Notes: a model not told the origin generated them from the letters alone. A stretch of DNA of 33,698 nucleotides from Stenotrophomonas sp. Ste86 (GCF_024519465.1 NZ_JALJRW010000004.1:269996-303693), one strand, 5' to 3'; shown: positions 8,788 through 17,792, counted from the stretch's first letter. A program made the numbers and translations.

Positions 8788-8991
8788 GGAATCGCGGGAC
8801 TCTGGGGGCCTGGGCCCATGCCGGAATGGCGTGGGGACCTGGGGCCGGAAACGGCGGCAAGTATACCGGCGTTGCGGGCCACGCCCTGAATCGCGTGCGG
8901 CCGATGCCGCCAGATCCGGCACCGCCCCTGACATCGCGCTAACCCGCCGGGACCGGATAATGAACGCATGAACCAACAGGAGTCCTGCATC

Positions 8992-9663
8992 ATGGGTGAG
9001 TGGGTCACGCTCGATACGCATCACGGTCCGGTCCGCGCCTGGCAGGCCACCCCGGAGGGCAAGCCTCGCGGCGGGCTCGTGGTCATCCAGGAGATCTTCG
9101 GGGTCAACCCGCACGTGCGCGAGGTCGCCGAAGGGTTTGCCGCCGCCGGTTACGCGGTGCTGGCACCGTCGTTCTTCGATCTCATCGACGGGGTGGACGC
9201 CGATCCGGACGCCCTGCCCTACGACCCGGAGGGGGCGAAGCAGGGGCTGGAACGGGTCAATGCGCTGGGGGTGGAGAAGGCGCTGGAGATCGTCCGCGCC
9301 GCCGCGTCCCGGCTGGCGCCGGCCGGCAAGGTTGGCACCGTCGGCTATTGCTGGGGCGGCAGCATCGCGCTGCTGTCGGCCCTGCGGCTGGGCCTGCCGT
9401 CGGTCAGCTACTACGGGGCGCGCAACGTGCAGTTCCTGGACGAAACGCCCAAGGCGCCGGTGATGTTCCACTTCGGTGCGCAGGACAAGAGCATTCCACC
9501 GGAGGCCATCGCCGCCCACCGCCAGAAGCTGCCGCAGATGCCGACGTTCGTGTACCCGGCCGACCATGGCTTCAACCGCAGCGTCGGACATGCGTATGAT
9601 CCAGACAGCGCCGCCCTGGCGCTGAAACGCACCCTGGACTTCTTAGCGGAGCATCTTGGATGA
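8992..9663 (+). CDS. dienelactone hydrolase family protein
   Basis: 223 residues, an alpha/beta hydrolase of the dienelactone hydrolase family. These enzymes hydrolyse dienelactones or related esters with a Cys-Asp-His triad. Here the nucleophile is C120 in GYCWGG, the acid is D165 in GAQDKSIPP and the base is H192 in [16 protein letters not shown] is the family's N-terminal motif. I chose ATG 8992 because AGGAG (8978-8982) sits 9 bases upstream; ATG 8968 in frame would add eight residues. No aromatic-degradation genes are nearby, so the substrate is open. It overlaps the HIT gene by ATGA (9660-9663). Confidence 0.9.
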   Translation: MGEWVTLDTHHGPVRAWQATPEGKPRGGLVVIQEIFGVNPHVREVAEGFAAAGYAVLAPSFFDLIDGVDADPDALPYDPEGAKQGLERVNALGVEKALEIVRAAASRLAPAGKVGTVGYCWGGSIALLSALRLGLPSVSYYGARNVQFLDETPKAPVMFHFGAQDKSIPPEAIAAHRQKLPQMPTFVYPADHGFNRSVGHAYDPDSAALALKRTLDFLAEHLG

Positions 9664-10082
9664 GCGAGTTCGAACTGGATTCACGCCTGGCCACCGATAG
9701 CGTTCTGGTAGCAGAAGGGCCGTTGTCGCAAGTGCGGTTGATGAACGACGAGCGGTACCCGTGGTTGATCCTGGTGCCTCGATTGGCCGGCATCACCGAG
9801 TGGATCGATCTGGATGGCGATCAGCAGGACAAGCTGCGCACGGAGTTGAACCGGGCGTGCAAGGCGCTCAAGGGCACCGATGGCGTGGAGAAGATCAACA
9901 TCGGGGCGTTGGGCAATATCGTGCGCCAGCTGCATTTCCACGTGATCGGCCGCCACGTCGGCGATCCGGCCTGGCCGGGACCGGTCTGGGGCCAGGGTCA
10001 GGCGCACCGTTACGATCCGGAGGTGCTGACCCAACGTGTCGCGCTGTGGAAGGAACGGCTAGGATATTCGCCCCAGCCCTAA
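9660..10082 (+). CDS. HIT-family protein with altered histidine triad
   Basis: 140 residues. HIT proteins are nucleotide-binding hydrolases or transferases using His-x-His-x-His. Here the motif reads Q90-L-H92-F-H94-V-I, so the first histidine is glutamine while the central catalytic residue of the usual numbering (H92) and the last one remain. The upstream helix DQQDKLRTELNRACKAL and the DGVEKINIGALGN strand fit the fold. The start overlaps the hydrolase stop (ATGA). The substrate is unknown; activity is likely but not assured. Confidence 0.85.
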   Translation: MSEFELDSRLATDSVLVAEGPLSQVRLMNDERYPWLILVPRLAGITEWIDLDGDQQDKLRTELNRACKALKGTDGVEKINIGALGNIVRQLHFHVIGRHVGDPAWPGPVWGQGQAHRYDPEVLTQRVALWKERLGYSPQP

Positions 10083-10097
10083 CGGACCCTGCCCCTG

Positions 10098-10265
10098 ATG
10101 CGTTCCAACCTCGTCGCTGCCATCGTCCTGATCCTCGTCGGCCTGTTCCTGCTGGCCAGCAATCTCGGTTGGACCAACATGAACATGGGGAAGCTGATCC
10201 TCACCTGGTGGCCGGTGGTGCTGGTGGCGGTGGGCATCGGGCTGCTGTTCGGCCGCGGCAAGTAG
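10098..10265 (+). CDS. small two-helix membrane protein, LiaF-TM/DUF5668-like
   Basis: 55 residues, easily missed because of its size. Two hydrophobic helices (about 5-21 and 36-51) are separated by a turn, SNLGWTNMNMGK. The pattern LVGLFLLASNLG, then W-W-P-V-V-L-V-A-V-G-I-G-L-L-F-G, resembles the transmembrane repeat found in LiaF-like and DUF5668 proteins. It starts 15 bases after the HIT gene, on the same strand, so it is likely the third gene of that operon. Its stop TAG (10263-10265) falls in the GTAG of a REP. The function is unknown. Confidence 0.75.
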   Translation: MRSNLVAAIVLILVGLFLLASNLGWTNMNMGKLILTWWPVVLVAVGIGLLFGRGK

Positions 10266-10286
10266 AGCGGACCGTTGGTCCGCTGC
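10262..10286 (+). repeat. GTAG REP palindrome
   Basis: GTAG followed by AGCGGACC-GTT-GGTCCGCT. Its TAG forms the stop codon of the 55-residue membrane protein gene. A partial repeat of the right arm (GGTCCGCTGCTTT) follows. Confidence 0.8.
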
Positions 10287-10332
10287 TTTTTGGTCCGCTG
10301 CTTTCCGGTTACCCTGCCGCACTCGGACCAAG

Positions 10333-10371
10333 CCACAAAAAAGCGCGGCGTACTCCGCGCTTTTTTTGTGG
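10333..10371. terminator. bidirectional rho-independent terminator
   Basis: The stem AAAAAGCGCGG / CCGCGCTTTTT, with loop CGTACT, extends outward (CCACAAA/TTTGTGG). It is A-rich on the left and has seven T on the right. It can end the hydrolase-HIT operon and, from the other side, the dcd transcript. Confidence 0.9.
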
Positions 10372-10407
10372 TCGCCATCATTGATGGGTAACGGTAACCG
10401 CAGAGGC

Positions 10408-10431
10408 AGCCGAGCAACGGTCGGCTCTACC
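10408..10431 (-). repeat. GTAG REP palindrome (minus orientation)
   Basis: Read on the minus strand it is GGTAGAGCCGACC-GTTG-CTCGGCT. It forms an inverted pair with the REP at 10262-10286, with the terminator between them. Confidence 0.75.
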
Positions 10432-10494
10432 AGGCCGGGACGCCGCAGCACGCCCGGGGATTGATCAGGTGCGCCCCCGCCACCCGCGTGGTCA

Positions 10495-11067
<573 letters not shown>

Positions 11068-11187
11068 GGGGGGTCCTGGGTGCGATAAGGAACGGCACCG
11101 CCAACGGGCGCCCGGGCCACGATTCTAAACAGCCACCCCGGCCGCGACCAGCGGCGACTGCCACCCGCTGCCCTGCCCCTGATGCGA

Positions 11188-11212
11188 CAAGGCCCGGCAG
11201 TGCCGGGCCTTG
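11188..11212 (-). terminator. GC-rich hairpin between mrp and dcd, possible weak terminator
   Basis: CAAGGCCCGGCA / TGCCGGGCCTTG is a perfect 12-bp stem with a one-base centre, 34 bases after the mrp stop. No T run follows on the minus strand, so it may act as a pause, processing site or rho-assisted end. Confidence 0.4.
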
Positions 11213-11245
11213 TGCCGTGCCGACCACGATCGTGGCGGCAATGAG

Positions 11246-12103
11246 TCAGATCAGCGAGGACAGGATCGGGATGCTGGCGCGCGGGCGTTTGGCCACTTCC
11301 TCGATCAGCCGCTGTGCGGCGTGCACGTAGGCCTGCGCAGCCAGCGATGCTGGCGCGGCAGCGGTAATCGGCGTGCCGGCATCGCCCTGCTCGCGGATGC
11401 CGATTTCCAACGGCAGCGAGCCCAGCAACGGCACCCCGTACTGCGCGGCCATGCGCTCACCGCCGCCCTCGCCGAACAGATGCTCCACCTGGCCGCAGTT
11501 GCTGCAGGTGTGCACGGCCATGTTCTCCACGATGCCCAGCACTGGCACCTCCACCTTCTCGAACATCTTCAGCGCCTTCCTCGCATCCAGCGTGGCGATG
11601 TCCTGCGGCGTGGTGACGATCACCGCACCGGCCAGCGGAATCTTCTGGGTGAGGGTCAGCTGGATGTCGCCGGTGCCCGGCGGCAGGTCGATCAGCAGGT
11701 AATCCAGATCGTCCCAGAGGGTGTCGTTGAAGAACTGCGTCATCGCCGAGGTGGCCATCGGACCGCGCCAGATCATCGGCGTCTCGTCCTCGATCAGGTA
11801 GCCGATCGACATGGTCTCCACGCCGAACGCGCGCATCGGCTCGATCGACTTGTTGTCCGGACTCTCCGGACGACCACTCAGGCCCAGCATCGCCGGCACG
11901 CTGGGGCCGTAGATGTCCGCGTCCAGCAGACCCACGCGCGCACCGAGGCTGGCCAGCGCCACCGCCAGATTCACCGCCGTGGTGGACTTGCCCACCCCGC
12001 CCTTGCCCGAGCCGACCGCGATCACGTTGCGGATGCGCGGATGCGGGCTGAGACCCTTCTGCACCTGGCTGGCGTGGGGGCGACGCGTCTGGCTGCTGCT
12101 CAC
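11246..12103 (-). CDS. apbC: Fe-S cluster carrier ATPase, Mrp/ApbC family
   Basis: 285 residues. Mrp/ApbC P-loop proteins bind and hand over [4Fe-4S] clusters. The deviant Walker A GSGKGGVGKST is at 31-41, DADIYGPSVPAMLGL is the switch I region, and IDLPPGTGD is switch II. The cluster-binding CxxC is C200-SN-C203. The N-terminal DUF59 domain found in longer Mrp proteins is absent. I chose GTG 12103 because GGAG lies about 8 bases upstream; an in-frame ATG at 12127 is the alternative. A TATAGT on the minus strand at 12143-12138 could be the -10, which would leave almost no leader for the ATG and favours the GTG. Confidence 0.9.
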   Translation of the reverse strand: MSSSQTRRPHASQVQKGLSPHPRIRNVIAVGSGKGGVGKSTTAVNLAVALASLGARVGLLDADIYGPSVPAMLGLSGRPESPDNKSIEPMRAFGVETMSIGYLIEDETPMIWRGPMATSAMTQFFNDTLWDDLDYLLIDLPPGTGDIQLTLTQKIPLAGAVIVTTPQDIATLDARKALKMFEKVEVPVLGIVENMAVHTCSNCGQVEHLFGEGGGERMAAQYGVPLLGSLPLEIGIREQGDAGTPITAAAPASLAAQAYVHAAQRLIEEVAKRPRASIPILSSLI

Positions 12104-12325
12104 TGCATGACTCCGGGGAAAACGCATGGAACCGGTGACTATACAACCTTGTCCGACGCCGATCCCTGTTTGTGCCGCCCGCACAACGGTGCCGGTTGGC
12201 TGCACTCGGAGACGACCGTAGAGGGTGGTGAGCCGCTCTGACCAGCGCGCGCTGGTGACCGGTGACAGGGTTTTGAGCCGCGTTGACGGACCGCATCCAG
12301 GGATGGCGCTTACACCTGAAACTGA

Positions 12326-12347
12326 ATGAAAATCGAACGATTTTCAT
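12326..12347. promoter_or_regulatory. AT-rich inverted repeat, possible operator
   Basis: ATGAAAATCG-AA-CGATTTTCAT has perfect 10-bp arms with a 2-base centre. It sits in an AT-rich island about 150 bases upstream of the candidate receptor promoter. The symmetry suits a dimeric regulator, but I do not recognise a known consensus. Confidence 0.4.
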
Positions 12348-12493
12348 GTCTTCGTCAGAGGCAGGCCACGATTGCTCGTCGAAATAATTTCAAACGAAAC
12401 AAATATATCGTCTATCAATCAATCACTTGCGCCGAAAACGACCCTCTCAACCCTGCTTTGCCTAACCTGTCTCTATGACCTCTTGATGAATGC

Positions 12494-12522
12494 TTGACAT
12501 CCAATGTTAAGCCCGTGTTAAC
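12494..12522 (+). promoter_or_regulatory. candidate sigma70 promoter of the receptor gene
   Basis: A consensus -35 TTGACA (12494-12499) is followed after 17 bases by GTTAAC (12517-12522), a poor -10. TGTTAA occurs twice, 11 bases apart (12505-12510 and 12516-12521), on one helix face across the spacer and -10, which could be an operator. Confidence 0.4.
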
Positions 12523-12656
12523 CTCGTGTCATCGGCTTGTGAAGCTGATTGCGGGAGGGGCATAGATGCTCCAGTCCCGTTCCAAGGCACAGGGAGACGC
12601 CAGGGGTGCAATGCCGCCGGTGTTTTACGCAAACGCTAGTTCAAGGGGATCCAAAC

Positions 12657-15602
12657 ATGATGAATCGCAAGTCGCTCAGCCGGAATCCGCTGAGCTTCGC
12701 ACTGGCTACGGCCGTGCTGTTCACCGCAGGCACGCCGGCCTTCGCCCAGAGCGCAGATCAGGTGCAGGGCAAGTCTGCCGAAAAGACCGCCGCCACCAAT
12801 CTTGAAGCCGTCACCGTGACCGGCTCGCGCATCAGCCGCGACGTGTTCAACTCGGTGTCGCCGGTTCAGGTCATCACGCGTGAAGAGACCACCCTGGCGG
12901 GCTTCCAGTCGACCGCTGGCGTGCTGCAGAGCACCGGAATCACCGCTGGTTCGGCGCAGATCAACAATGCGTACGGCGGCTACGTCACCAACGGCGGCCC
13001 TGGCGCCAACACCGTGGGCCTGCGGGGCCTCGGCCCGACCCGCACCCTGATCCTGATGAACGGCCGCCGCATCGCACCGGCCGGTTCGCGTGGCTCGGTC
13101 GGCGCGACCGACCTGAACGTGCTGCCCGACGCCATCGTCGATCGCGTGGAAGTGCTGAAGGACGGCGCTTCGTCCGTCTACGGCTCCGACGCGGTCGCCG
13201 GCGTCATCAACATCATCACCAAGAGCAAGATCGACGGCGTTACCTTCGAAGCGCGCCAGACCGCCACCGATGGCGGCGGCGGTGAAGAGCGCCGCTATGC
13301 GATCGTTGCCGGCAAGACCGGCGCCTCCGGTCACATCTCCGGCTCGTATGAGTACTACAACCGCGACGCACTGAGCCTCAACGACCGCGACTGGACCCGT
13401 TGCAATACGGACTACCGCCGCGCTGCCAATGGCGGCCCGTGGGGCAGTGGTGACACCATCGATCCGCTGACCGGTCAGCCGAAGTGCTATCCGATCACCG
13501 GCACCGGCTCCAACGGCGTCACCATCAACACCATCGGTACCCAGAACCTGACCGGCGTCGCTGCCGCAGGGGCGCGGGGCACCACCTTCAACCGTTGGCG
13601 CCCGAATTCGGCGATCAGCACCGGCCTGGTCGGTTTCGAAGGCGTGGGCGGTGGCCAGACCACCAACAGCAACATCCGCGACACCTTCGATCCCCGCACG
13701 CTGAACCGCTCGCTGATCTCCGGCGCCGAGACCCATACCCTGTTCCTGCAGGGCGGCCTGGACCTGGGCGTGATGGGCGACGCCGAAGCGTACTTCGAAC
13801 TGCTGGGCAGCCGCCGCGAATCCGATCAGATCGGGTATCGCCAGCTGTCGCTGGACTACCTGCGCGGCAGTCCGCTGATCCCGGCCAACCTGGCTTCGTC
13901 CAACTTCGGTGGCGGCGTGGGCGTGCGCGCCTTCATCGGCTACGGCAACGACAAGAGCTCGCAGAAGGTCGACTTCTTCAAGGGCACTGCCGGCCTGCGC
14001 GGCCACGTGACCTCGACCTGGGACTACGACTTCTCCCTGAGCAGTTCGCGTTCCGACGCCGATTACACCATGGAGTCGTTCCTCACCGACCGCCTGGGCA
14101 AGAGCCTCAACGTGGTTGCCGACGGCGCAGGTGGCTTCCGCTGCGTGGACGTTTCCGATGGTTGCGTCGCCGCTCCGAGGTTGACCAGTGCAGTGGTCGG
14201 CGGCCAGCTGCCGCAGGCATGGCGCGACTACGTGTTCGTGCCCGTCACCGGTAACACGCTGTACACCGAAAGCACCGCAAACGTGTCCTTCAGCGGTCCG
14301 CTGTTCTCGCTGCCCTACGGCGATGTGCGCGCTGCGGTCGGTGCCGAATACCGTCGTGCGAAGATCGACGACACCCCGTCGATCGATTCGATCAACGGCA
14401 ACCTGTACAACCTCACTTCGTCCACCCCGACCCGGGGCAAGGACTCGGTGAAGGAAGTCTTCGGCGAGCTGGAGATCCCGGTGCTGTCCGGCGTCACCGC
14501 GGCCGAAGAACTTACCTTCAACGTGTCTGCACGCTGGACCGATTACCAGTCCTACGGTTCGGACCACACCTACAAGATCGGCGGCCTGTGGACCCCGGTG
14601 AAGTGGGTCTCCTTCCGTGCGTCCTACGGCACCTCCTACCGCGCTCCGGCGCTGTTTGAACAGTTCCTGGGTGCCACCAGCGGCTTCCTCAGCAATCAGT
14701 TCGATCCCTGCAACACGTACGGCAACGATCCGGGCACCACGCTGGCGCGCAACTGCGCATCGGAAGGCCTGGCACCTGACTTCCAGGCCACCCAGTCGGT
14801 TACCGTGCTGCAGGCCGGTGGCGCCGAGGCCGGCCTGAAGGCTGAAACCTCGAAGAACTTCACCGGCGGCATCGTGCTGCAACCGGAGTTCTCCTCGGCA
14901 GTCGGCAACTTCTCGCTGGCCGTGGACTACTTCAACATCGAAGTCAGCAATGGCGTGGCGCGTGCGGGCGGCTCCAACATCCTGGACCTGTGCTACAACA
15001 ACCCGGACTTCCGCGCCGGCGGCGGCTTCTGCCGTCTGATCGACGAACGCAATCCGCTGAACGGCCAGCTGACCGTACATGACAGCTACGTCAATCTGGC
15101 GACGGACAAGGTGCGCGGCCTGGACTTCACGTTGCGTTACACCCGTGACCTCGGCCCGGGCAGTCTGCGTGCGACTGCACAGGTCACCCGTTTCCTTGAA
15201 CAGTCCAACAAGCTGTTCAAGGACGACGAGCTGATCGACTACAACGGCAACCTGAACACCCCGGACAAGTCGGGCACCCTCGACGTGGTCTATACCTGGA
15301 ACAAGTGGAAGTTCCGCTATGGCCTGGACTGGGTCAACAAGATGCAGAGCTACGACTACTACGAGCTGGACAAGGAAACCTCGATCTACAAGTTCGACGT
15401 GCCGAGCTACTTCCTGCACGCCCTGTCGACCGAATACACCGGCGACAAGTGGTCCGTCACGGCCGGTGTGCGCAACCTGCGCAACGAGGAGCCGCCGATG
15501 ATTTCGTCGGGCGCCCTGAATCGCGTGGGCAATGCCCCGTTGTACAGCGGCTATGACTACGTCGGCCGCACCTACTTCGTGAACATCAGCAAGAGCTTCT
15601 GA
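12657..15602 (+). CDS. TonB-dependent outer-membrane receptor
   Basis: 981 residues, in the long class common in Xanthomonadaceae. The signal peptide is about residues 1-30 (ATAVLFTAGTPAFA-Q). A TonB-box-like LEAVTVTGSRI follows, then the plug domain (about 65-200) with VLPDAIVDRVEVLKDGASSV and GSDAVAGVINIITK. The rest is a 22-strand barrel by family, ending in the terminal aromatic signature SKSF. ATG 12657 has AAGGGGA 7 bases upstream and a second ATG directly after. The substrate is not evident; the secreted S9 peptidase next door suggests peptides. There is no FecR/sigma pair and no N-terminal signalling extension. A strong terminator follows the stop. Confidence 0.93.
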   Translation: MMNRKSLSRNPLSFALATAVLFTAGTPAFAQSADQVQGKSAEKTAATNLEAVTVTGSRISRDVFNSVSPVQVITREETTLAGFQSTAGVLQSTGITAGSAQINNAYGGYVTNGGPGANTVGLRGLGPTRTLILMNGRRIAPAGSRGSVGATDLNVLPDAIVDRVEVLKDGASSVYGSDAVAGVINIITKSKIDGVTFEARQTATDGGGGEERRYAIVAGKTGASGHISGSYEYYNRDALSLNDRDWTRCNTDYRRAANGGPWGSGDTIDPLTGQPKCYPITGTGSNGVTINTIGTQNLTGVAAAGARGTTFNRWRPNSAISTGLVGFEGVGGGQTTNSNIRDTFDPRTLNRSLISGAETHTLFLQGGLDLGVMGDAEAYFELLGSRRESDQIGYRQLSLDYLRGSPLIPANLASSNFGGGVGVRAFIGYGNDKSSQKVDFFKGTAGLRGHVTSTWDYDFSLSSSRSDADYTMESFLTDRLGKSLNVVADGAGGFRCVDVSDGCVAAPRLTSAVVGGQLPQAWRDYVFVPVTGNTLYTESTANVSFSGPLFSLPYGDVRAAVGAEYRRAKIDDTPSIDSINGNLYNLTSSTPTRGKDSVKEVFGELEIPVLSGVTAAEELTFNVSARWTDYQSYGSDHTYKIGGLWTPVKWVSFRASYGTSYRAPALFEQFLGATSGFLSNQFDPCNTYGNDPGTTLARNCASEGLAPDFQATQSVTVLQAGGAEAGLKAETSKNFTGGIVLQPEFSSAVGNFSLAVDYFNIEVSNGVARAGGSNILDLCYNNPDFRAGGGFCRLIDERNPLNGQLTVHDSYVNLATDKVRGLDFTLRYTRDLGPGSLRATAQVTRFLEQSNKLFKDDELIDYNGNLNTPDKSGTLDVVYTWNKWKFRYGLDWVNKMQSYDYYELDKETSIYKFDVPSYFLHALSTEYTGDKWSVTAGVRNLRNEEPPMISSGALNRVGNAPLYSGYDYVGRTYFVNISKSF

Positions 15603-15615
15603 TCGTGGGATGAAG

Positions 15616-15646
15616 CCGCCGCCCTCCCGGGCGGCGGTTTTTTTTT
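15616..15646 (+). terminator. rho-independent terminator between receptor and S9 peptidase
   Basis: The 9-bp stem CCGCCGCCC / GGGCGGCGG has loop TCCC and is followed by nine T. It stands 14 bases after the receptor stop and only 34 bases before the peptidase start, so downstream expression depends on read-through or on a promoter inside the receptor gene. Confidence 0.92.
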
Positions 15647-15680
15647 GCCTCTTCCAACAGTCCAGGAAGGAACAGCCTCC

Positions 15681-17723
15681 ATGCACCTCAACGCTTTGAC
15701 CGCCAGCGTACTGGCGATTGCACTGGCGATGCCGCTGGTGAGCCATGCCAAGCCCACACCCCCCAGCATCCAGCAGCTCGCCGCGTTCCCACAGGTTTCC
15801 AGCCTCTCCCTCTCACCCGACGGCCGCTACCTTGCCGGGCTGCAGGCCAAGGGCGAGGAACGCGTCATCCTGGTCTGGAAAACCGATGCACTCGATCAGG
15901 CCCCGACGGTGATCGGTGCCGGACGCATGAAGTTCCAAGGCGTTACCTTCATCAAGAACGGACTGCTGGCGGTAACGCTCTGGCAGCCCTACGACCTGCG
16001 CCAGGACAGCGTCACCAAGACCTTCATCAGCAAGTTCTTCATCACCGATATTGAAGGCAAGCAGTGGAAGGAACCCATTGCACCGCCGCGCGTGACCAGC
16101 CGCAACGAGGAACTGGAGCAGGCGCTCTCCAATTCGACCGTACTGGATACGCTGCCCAACGACCCGGACCACATCCTGGTGGTCAACGGTTCGGGCAGCA
16201 ATTCCGGTGACGTCTACAAGGTCAATGTGCGCGACTTCACCGCGCAACGTATCCAGAAAACCGAAGAGCGCGTGGCCGGCTACATCACCGACCTGGACAG
16301 CAACCTGCGCGCGCGCCTGCGCCAGGACCTGGATGGCAACGGCGCCTACATCGCCACCGAGTTCCGCAACCCGCAGACCAACACCTGGGAGCAGCACTTC
16401 CGTTCCTACGTGAAGGACCGCGACGTCAACCAGGTGATCGGTTTCGCCAACGACGCCAACATCGCATTCGTATTGAGCAATGTTGGACGCGACAAGTCGA
16501 TCGTATACGAGTACGACATCGCTGCGCGCCAGCAGAAGGAAGTGTTGTTCGAGCACAAGTACTTCAACGCCAGCGGTCTGGAAATGAATCGCTTCAAGGG
16601 AGTGGAAGGCCTGCCACTGGGCGAGATTCTCGGGGTGGACTACAGCGGCCCGCTCGGCTATGACGTGGAGTGGACCTCACCGCGACTCAAGGCGTTGGAC
16701 CTGGGCCTGCGTCAAGCGCTGGGAATCACCCAGACACCGCTGCGGCTGGTCGATCTGGCTACCGGCCAGAGCGCTACCACCAACTACGATACGGGTCGCA
16801 ACCTGCGGCTGGTCGATCACACGGCGGACCTGAAGACCGTGGTCGTCGTCGTGTCCGGTCCGTCCAACCCGCCGGAGTACCACCTGTTCCACAACGGCAA
16901 GCTGACACTGTTGGCCAAGTCCTACCCGGACGTGGACCCTGCGGCGCTCGGCGATACCCGCCTGGTGTACTACAAAGCCCGCGATGGACTGGACATTCCC
17001 GCCTTCCTGACCACGCCGAACGTCGAGATGTGCGGTGCTGGCCCATGGAAGGCGGTCGTGCATCCGCATGGCGGCCCGTGGGGGCGCGACAACCTTGGTT
17101 TCGATGGATCCATGTGGGTGCCACTGATGGCATCGCGCTGCATGGCAGTACTGCGGCCACAGTTCCGTGGCTCGGCCGATTGGGGCCGCCGGCTCTGGAT
17201 GGCCGGTGATGCCGAATGGGGCCAGAAGATGCAGGACGACAAGGATGACGGCGCCAGGTGGATGATCGACCAGAAGATCGCGCAGCCTGGCCACATCGCC
17301 ATGTTCGGCTTCTCCTACGGTGGCTATGCCGCGTTCGCAGCGTCGGTGCGTCCGAATGGACTGTACAAGTGTGCCATCGCCGGCGCCGGCGTGTCGGACA
17401 TCAAGAAGATCTGGGCACGGTTCTACACCAATCCCTTCTTCCGCCAGGCGCAGGCCAAGACCGTGGACGGGCTCAACCCGCTGGACAAGGCAGCAGAGAT
17501 GAAGATTCCGCTGATGGTCTACCACGGCGATCGCGATCAGACGGTGCCCATCGAGCAGTCCGAGTGGTTCGTGGCCAAGGCCAAGAACTCTGGCCAGCCG
17601 GTGGAGTACCACGCCATTGCCGACTACGCACACGGCCCGGCGTGGACCCGCAAGATCATGGGCGACCAGCTCCAGTTGATCGATGATTACCTCGGCAAGG
17701 GCTGCGGCGGCGGCGGTCTCTGA
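15681..17723 (+). CDS. secreted S9 family peptidase (prolyl oligopeptidase type)
   Basis: 680 residues. S9 peptidases cleave short peptides with a Ser-Asp-His triad under a beta-propeller lid. The signal peptide is about residues 1-22 (SVLAIALAMPLVSHA-K). The propeller spans about 25-420 (SLSLSPDGRYLAGLQ opens it). In the C-terminal alpha/beta hydrolase domain the nucleophile is S545 in GFSYGGYA, with D619 in GDRDQTVP and H651 in YAHGP. ATG 15681 has AGGAAGGA (15664-15671) upstream. It likely processes peptides in the periplasm or envelope alongside the receptor. The C-terminus ends in a short glycine run. Confidence 0.93.
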   Translation: MHLNALTASVLAIALAMPLVSHAKPTPPSIQQLAAFPQVSSLSLSPDGRYLAGLQAKGEERVILVWKTDALDQAPTVIGAGRMKFQGVTFIKNGLLAVTLWQPYDLRQDSVTKTFISKFFITDIEGKQWKEPIAPPRVTSRNEELEQALSNSTVLDTLPNDPDHILVVNGSGSNSGDVYKVNVRDFTAQRIQKTEERVAGYITDLDSNLRARLRQDLDGNGAYIATEFRNPQTNTWEQHFRSYVKDRDVNQVIGFANDANIAFVLSNVGRDKSIVYEYDIAARQQKEVLFEHKYFNASGLEMNRFKGVEGLPLGEILGVDYSGPLGYDVEWTSPRLKALDLGLRQALGITQTPLRLVDLATGQSATTNYDTGRNLRLVDHTADLKTVVVVVSGPSNPPEYHLFHNGKLTLLAKSYPDVDPAALGDTRLVYYKARDGLDIPAFLTTPNVEMCGAGPWKAVVHPHGGPWGRDNLGFDGSMWVPLMASRCMAVLRPQFRGSADWGRRLWMAGDAEWGQKMQDDKDDGARWMIDQKIAQPGHIAMFGFSYGGYAAFAASVRPNGLYKCAIAGAGVSDIKKIWARFYTNPFFRQAQAKTVDGLNPLDKAAEMKIPLMVYHGDRDQTVPIEQSEWFVAKAKNSGQPVEYHAIADYAHGPAWTRKIMGDQLQLIDDYLGKGCGGGGL

Positions 17724-17751
17724 CCCCAGCGCCACGCAGCGACGCAACACG

Positions 17752-17775
17752 CATCGGCCACGCAAGTGGCCGATG
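17752..17775. terminator. hairpin between convergent genes
   Basis: CATCGGCCAC-GCAA-GTGGCCGATG is a 10-bp perfect stem, 28 bases after the S9 stop and 17 bases after the convergent flavoprotein stop. There is no clear T run on either side, so termination may be weak or rho-assisted. Confidence 0.45.
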
Positions 17776-17792
17776 TCGTATGTACGCTAAGG

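Larger units (their letters stand above)
12104..12656. other. 553-bp divergent regulatory region between apbC and the TonB-dependent receptor
   Basis: No convincing gene. From the left it holds a perfect 16-bp palindrome ACCAGCGCGCGCTGGT (12241-12256), an unusually AT-rich stretch (about 12305-12430) with a 22-bp inverted repeat, a TTGACA promoter candidate near 12494, and a leader of about 130 bases. In the leader GGGAGGGG precedes an ATG at 12566; its 79-codon frame overlaps the receptor start out of frame and may be chance. Confidence 0.6.

Noticed and set aside
7213..8889. 558-codon plus-strand frame opposite rimO
   Set aside because: Shadow of rimO in a GC-rich frame; RimO's Fe-S motifs confirm the minus strand.
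8788..9591. 722-codon extension of RimO
   Set aside because: The extra part is antisense to the dienelactone hydrolase gene, and RimO's conserved start is at 8787.
12636..15746. 1036-codon open frame on the minus strand
   Set aside because: It is antisense to the TonB-dependent receptor, whose plug, signal peptide and terminal motif are clear. Long antisense frames are common in GC-rich DNA, and this one has no domain.
17745..17780. Classical rho-independent terminator for the S9 gene
   Set aside because: The stem is perfect but no T run follows on either strand, so I list it only as a hairpin with low confidence.
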